From: Candidatus Brocadiia bacterium
GTDB lineage: Bacteria > Planctomycetota > MHYJ01 > WSZJ01
Direction of reading: 5' to 3'
Assembly: GCA_013360825.1 (NCBI GenBank)
Contig: JABWAY010000200.1
Location: 1-7,482 of the forward strand
Length of the DNA: 7,482 bases
Below, one piece after another: positions 5,112-7,482 of the stretch (the stretch's first letter is position 1; the number at the start of each line of letters is the position of its first letter). Below the pieces are notes generated by a model. It was given only the letters and a program-made list of their open reading frames with translations. It did no database searches and was not told the DNA's origin. The translations under genes were made by a program, and so were the position numbers.

Positions 5112-6371
5112 TCATTCGCGTCGCTTCCAGAAAAAGACGACGCTGTCCTTGTGGAACGCCAGCTGGAGGAGTTCCCACCCCTGGGCGCCGCGGCGGTTCA
5201 GGATATCGAGCAGGGCGCGGCGGCAGGGGCCGGCCACGAGCGCCATGGCATCGGCGTCGGGCGGGGCGGGATCGGGGGCGCAGAGCTGCGCGGCCGTCTT
5301 GACGGAGGCTTCGTAGACCCATTTCCCGCCGGTCTGGGCGAGGGGGCGATCCATGATCGCGGTGTCGGTCGGGACGATCGGTCGGCCGTCGCCGGGAACG
5401 GGGCGGACCTCGCGGCCGACGTGGCGGATCGTCGACGGCGGCTTGCGCTGGGGTTCCGGGTCGGGGGGCGGCGGCGCCATGAGGTGCTGCTTGTCCGCCG
5501 GAATCCACCCGCCGTCGCCCGCCTTCTTCGAGGAGTCCTTCACCGGAACCTCCTTCCCCATCGGGACCCACCCGCCCCCGGGGGTCGGCGCCGCCGGCGG
5601 CGCAACCGATCCCGGAAACGGCGTCTTCGGATCGTTGATCGCGGGGGGCTGCCAGCCCACCTCGCGAAACTTCTGCGACCGCTCCGGCGACATCGCCTCC
5701 CAGCCGGGGGGCAGGAGCTCCGTCTCGTTCTCCCCCTTCGCCTCCCGCGTCTCCCGCGGCCCCCTCTTCTTCCCCGACTTCGTGACCGGCAGCTCCGTCG
5801 AAGAAATCGGGCTGATCATCGCGACCGCCTGCTTCGCCGCGGCCAGCCCCGGTCCCGGAGCGCCCTTCTCGCGGATTTCGGTCCAGGTCCATTTCCCGTC
5901 GGTCCGGAGCGCGTCGGCCTGCTCCTTGAGGACGCGGGCGTGCAGGTCTTCGTCGGCGGCGAGCGCGGTCCAGAAATCCCGCTCTTTCTGCGCCTTCGCC
6001 TTCGCCGCCAGACCGAGGAACATGCGGTAGTTGGCCCGCTCGCCGTCGAGGGCCTGGGAGAGGACTTCGGGCTCGCTGAAGTACTGCTGCCCGCTGCGGT
6101 CCCAGGTCTCCTTCTGATCGGAGATCCCGGGATCGGCCTTCCCGAAATCCAGGGGGGCGTATTCCACCCACGGCGCATTCTCGGTCAAGGCCGCCTGGGC
6201 GCGCTCCATTTCCTCGAAGTGGTGCATCTCCCAGGCCGCGAGGCGTCCGAACAGGTCGCGCGCCTGCGGATTGGAGGCTTTCGAGCTCGCCGCGGCGTAG
6301 GCATGGAAAAGCCGTTCGGCGGCGGCGCGGGAGTCTTCCAGTGCTCGCGAGGATTCCGTGGTTTCTGGCAT
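5112..6371 (-). CDS. Ferritin-like diiron protein with Gly-Trp repeat linker and C-terminal DUF4177-like domain
   Basis: A 419-residue soluble protein without signal peptide or membrane segment. Residues 1-155 form a four-helix rubrerythrin/ferritin-like bundle with a full set of candidate diiron ligands: Glu19 (helix A), Glu48-x-x-His51 (helix B), Glu111 (helix C) and Glu141-x-x-His144 (helix D). No rubredoxin CxxC pair is present, so it is not a standard rubrerythrin. Residues 180-345 are a Pro/Gly/Lys-rich linker with four Gly-Trp motifs (Trp224, 240, 268, 289). Residues 350-419 (WVYEASVKT to VVFFWKRR, with RRGAQGWELLQL) resemble DUF4177, a small alpha/beta domain of unknown role. Peroxide reduction, iron handling or oxygen sensing would fit the bundle but are not shown. 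The start at 6371 sits a few bases after a sigma-70-like -10 box, implying an almost leaderless mRNA. First gene of the proposed three-gene operon. Confidence 0.87.
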   Translation of the reverse strand: MPETTESSRALEDSRAAAERLFHAYAAASSKASNPQARDLFGRLAAWEMHHFEEMERAQAALTENAPWVEYAPLDFGKADPGISDQKETWDRSGQQYFSEPEVLSQALDGERANYRMFLGLAAKAKAQKERDFWTALAADEDLHARVLKEQADALRTDGKWTWTEIREKGAPGPGLAAAKQAVAMISPISSTELPVTKSGKKRGPRETREAKGENETELLPPGWEAMSPERSQKFREVGWQPPAINDPKTPFPGSVAPPAAPTPGGGWVPMGKEVPVKDSSKKAGDGGWIPADKQHLMAPPPPDPEPQRKPPSTIRHVGREVRPVPGDGRPIVPTDTAIMDRPLAQTGGKWVYEASVKTAAQLCAPDPAPPDADAMALVAGPCRRALLDILNRRGAQGWELLQLAFHKDSVVFFWKRRE

Positions 6372-6381
6372 CGCGAGGGCG

Positions 6382-6411
6382 ATTATCGGGGTTGCGGAGG
6401 GGGCGGGTCAA
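6382..6411 (-). promoter_or_regulatory. Sigma-70-like promoter giving a near-leaderless transcript
   Basis: Read on the minus strand, TTGACC (6411-6406) and GATAAT (6387-6382) each differ from the -35 and -10 consensus at one base and are 18 bp apart. The expected transcript start, 6-8 bp after the -10 box, falls at about 6374-6376, only 3-5 nt before the ATG at 6371. It lies in the 119-nt gap between the upstream gene's stop and this start. In DNA of this GC content such a match is unlikely to be casual. Confidence 0.7.
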
Positions 6412-6434
6412 GGCGGTTAAGCGCCGCGGGGAAC

Positions 6435-6452
6435 TCCGCCGCCGCCGGCGGA
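6435..6452 (-). other. GC-rich hairpin downstream of the partial gene
   Basis: A perfect 7-bp inverted repeat (TCCGCCG/CGGCGGA) with a 4-nt loop lies about 40 nt after the stop codon at 6491. It has no U-tract, so it may slow polymerase or protect the transcript's 3' end rather than act as an intrinsic terminator. Because the sequence is nearly all G and C, chance is a serious alternative. Confidence 0.3.
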
Positions 6453-6490
6453 CCACGGGTGGAGACTCCGCGCGCCCGGTCCCGGGGAGG

Positions 6491-7482
6491 TCAGGGGGCG
6501 GGGACGGTGAAGACGGTGACCTCGCCGCTTCCAGCCACGATCGCGAATTCCGCGGCCTGCGCCCCCGGGACGACGGCGACGGGGCGTCCGCCCGGGATGG
6601 AGAACGAGGCGCATTCCCGGACGAACCCGCCCTCCAGGGAGTAGATCCGTCCCTCGCGCTCCGAGACCGCGACGAGGAAGCCGTTCCGGGTGAACGTCAG
6701 GAGGGGATCGGCCAGGTCTTCGCCGAAGCGCCGGACGCGCGCGAGGGAGTCGGGCTCGAAGATGACGGCTCCGCCCGCGTCGAAGGCGCAGGCCAGGATG
6801 GGGCCGGCGGCGGCCGGGGAGGCGACGAGTGCGGTGACGGGGGACGCGAGGTCGAGATGGGTGGAGGCGCCGTCGCGGCCGATCCGCGCGAGCCGGAGGG
6901 CGAGGGCGACGTACAGGGCAGGGCCGAGGGCGACGGCGGGGAGCGGGGCGGACCCGCGGGCTGTTTCCCCCTCGGGGAGGGCGGCCTCGAGGATCCGGAG
7001 CGGGTGGATCCCCGAGATCGCGCCGGCGGAGGAGTAGGCCCACGCGACGAGGTGCCCGAGGTGTTCGCGGACCAGCCAGACGGTGCCGAACTCTCCGACG
7101 GCGGCGCCGAGGACTTCGTCGGGAAACCACGGGGGTGTCCCCGCCTGCGACGCGGCGAGTCCCCCGTCGGATCGGGGGAAGGAGAGGAGTTCGAGCCGCG
7201 GGCCGGGGGATCCTGCGAAGAGCACGGCGCGCGCCGCGTCGGGTCCCGGCTCGAGGATGTGAGGGTAGTTGATCCCCGGCGACCAGGTCAGCACCTGGAC
7301 CGCGTCGGACCAGGGTGTCCGCGCGAGGACGGCGCCGCCGCGGCCGAAGCCGGCGACGTGCAGCAGATCGCGCCGCGCGGAGGCGGTTTCCCACATGATG
7401 TCGGGGGGAAGCTGGAGAGAGGTGACGCGGATCGGCGCGCGTTTTCCGCCGCGGGGGCGCGGCGCAGGCGGTGCCGGGGGCC
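6491..7482 (-). CDS. Unrecognised beta-rich (propeller-like) protein, 5' end beyond the window
   Basis: The frame is open from the right edge to the stop at 6491, about 330 codons. An ATG at 7396 could start it, but residues upstream still look coding: a Pro/Arg-rich linker, then IRVTSLQLPPDI just before that Met. No Shine-Dalgarno precedes the ATG, so I take the gene as truncated by the window. The visible part is a chain of short hydrophobic strands separated by Gly, Asp and Pro turns (for example GTVWLVREHLGHLVAWAY, GPALYVALALRLARIG, GPILACAFDAGGAVIF, GEVTVFTVPAP at the C-terminus). Strand-turn modules of roughly 40-50 residues suggest a degenerate beta-propeller of WD40/PQQ type. I see no signal peptide, transmembrane segment or catalytic motif in the visible portion. 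The Pro-rich stretch could link it to another domain off-window. Coding status is firm; the fold is tentative. Confidence 0.7.
   Translation of the reverse strand, partial: PPAPPAPRPRGGKRAPIRVTSLQLPPDIMWETASARRDLLHVAGFGRGGAVLARTPWSDAVQVLTWSPGINYPHILEPGPDAARAVLFAGSPGPRLELLSFPRSDGGLAASQAGTPPWFPDEVLGAAVGEFGTVWLVREHLGHLVAWAYSSAGAISGIHPLRILEAALPEGETARGSAPLPAVALGPALYVALALRLARIGRDGASTHLDLASPVTALVASPAAAGPILACAFDAGGAVIFEPDSLARVRRFGEDLADPLLTFTRNGFLVAVSEREGRIYSLEGGFVRECASFSIPGGRPVAVVPGAQAAEFAIVAGSGEVTVFTVPAP

Noticed and set aside
3790..5316. 508-codon open frame on the plus strand
   Set aside because: Shadow of the triple-STN gene and the end of the diiron gene; low-complexity Arg/Leu/Pro sequence.
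4968..6644. 558-codon open frame on the plus strand
   Set aside because: Shadow of the diiron gene; no motif, no start signal.
6417..7394. 325-codon Arg/Pro-rich frame on the minus strand
   Set aside because: Overlaps the propeller-like gene in another frame with extreme Arg content, typical of a GC-driven spurious frame.

Overview
The window is about 7.5 kb of dense, very GC-rich bacterial DNA, with third codon positions mostly G or C. I see no tRNA, rRNA, CRISPR array, insertion sequence or phage gene. The organism is probably a Gram-negative, high-GC environmental bacterium. A Planctomycetota-like or related deep-branching lineage fits the secretin-type STN domains, the sigma-54 promoter, the Tyr/Trp/Val repeat exported protein and the unusual domain fusions. 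This placement is inference only.

Layout: (1) 1-1257, minus strand, runs off the left edge. It is a continuous frame that starts as a PduO-type cobalamin adenosyltransferase and changes in frame, near residue 92-96, into the C-terminal part of a YdiJ-like FAD/Fe-S oxidase. (2) 1258-1559, divergent intergenic region. It holds a G-rich tract, two similar palindromes 20 bp apart, a consensus-quality sigma-54 promoter and a strong Shine-Dalgarno. (3) 1560-2156, plus strand, a small exported His/Cys-rich protein made of 11- and 13-residue repeats, followed by a textbook terminator at 2183-2218. (4) 6371 down to 2279, minus strand, three closely spaced genes: a diiron ferritin-like/DUF4177 protein, a membrane-anchored triple-STN protein, and a CNNM-CBS membrane protein ending in a PTS EIIA domain. 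A sigma-70-like promoter lies so close to the first start codon that the mRNA should be almost leaderless. (5) 6491-7482, minus strand, the C-terminal part of an unrecognised beta-rich (propeller-like) protein that is open to the right edge.

How the genes may work together: the plus-strand gene looks like a single-gene unit switched on by a sigma-54 activator. The three minus-strand genes (gaps of 59 and 53 nt, no internal terminator seen) look like one operon. It would join a soluble diiron protein, an envelope-anchored STN protein and an ion-transporter-like membrane protein carrying a phosphorylatable domain. Each of the three has an architecture I do not recognise as a named system. A shared role in metal or redox handling at the envelope is a hypothesis, not something the sequence proves. 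The adenosyltransferase/oxidase chimera is the most striking single object. It must be separated from an assembly artefact before it is believed.
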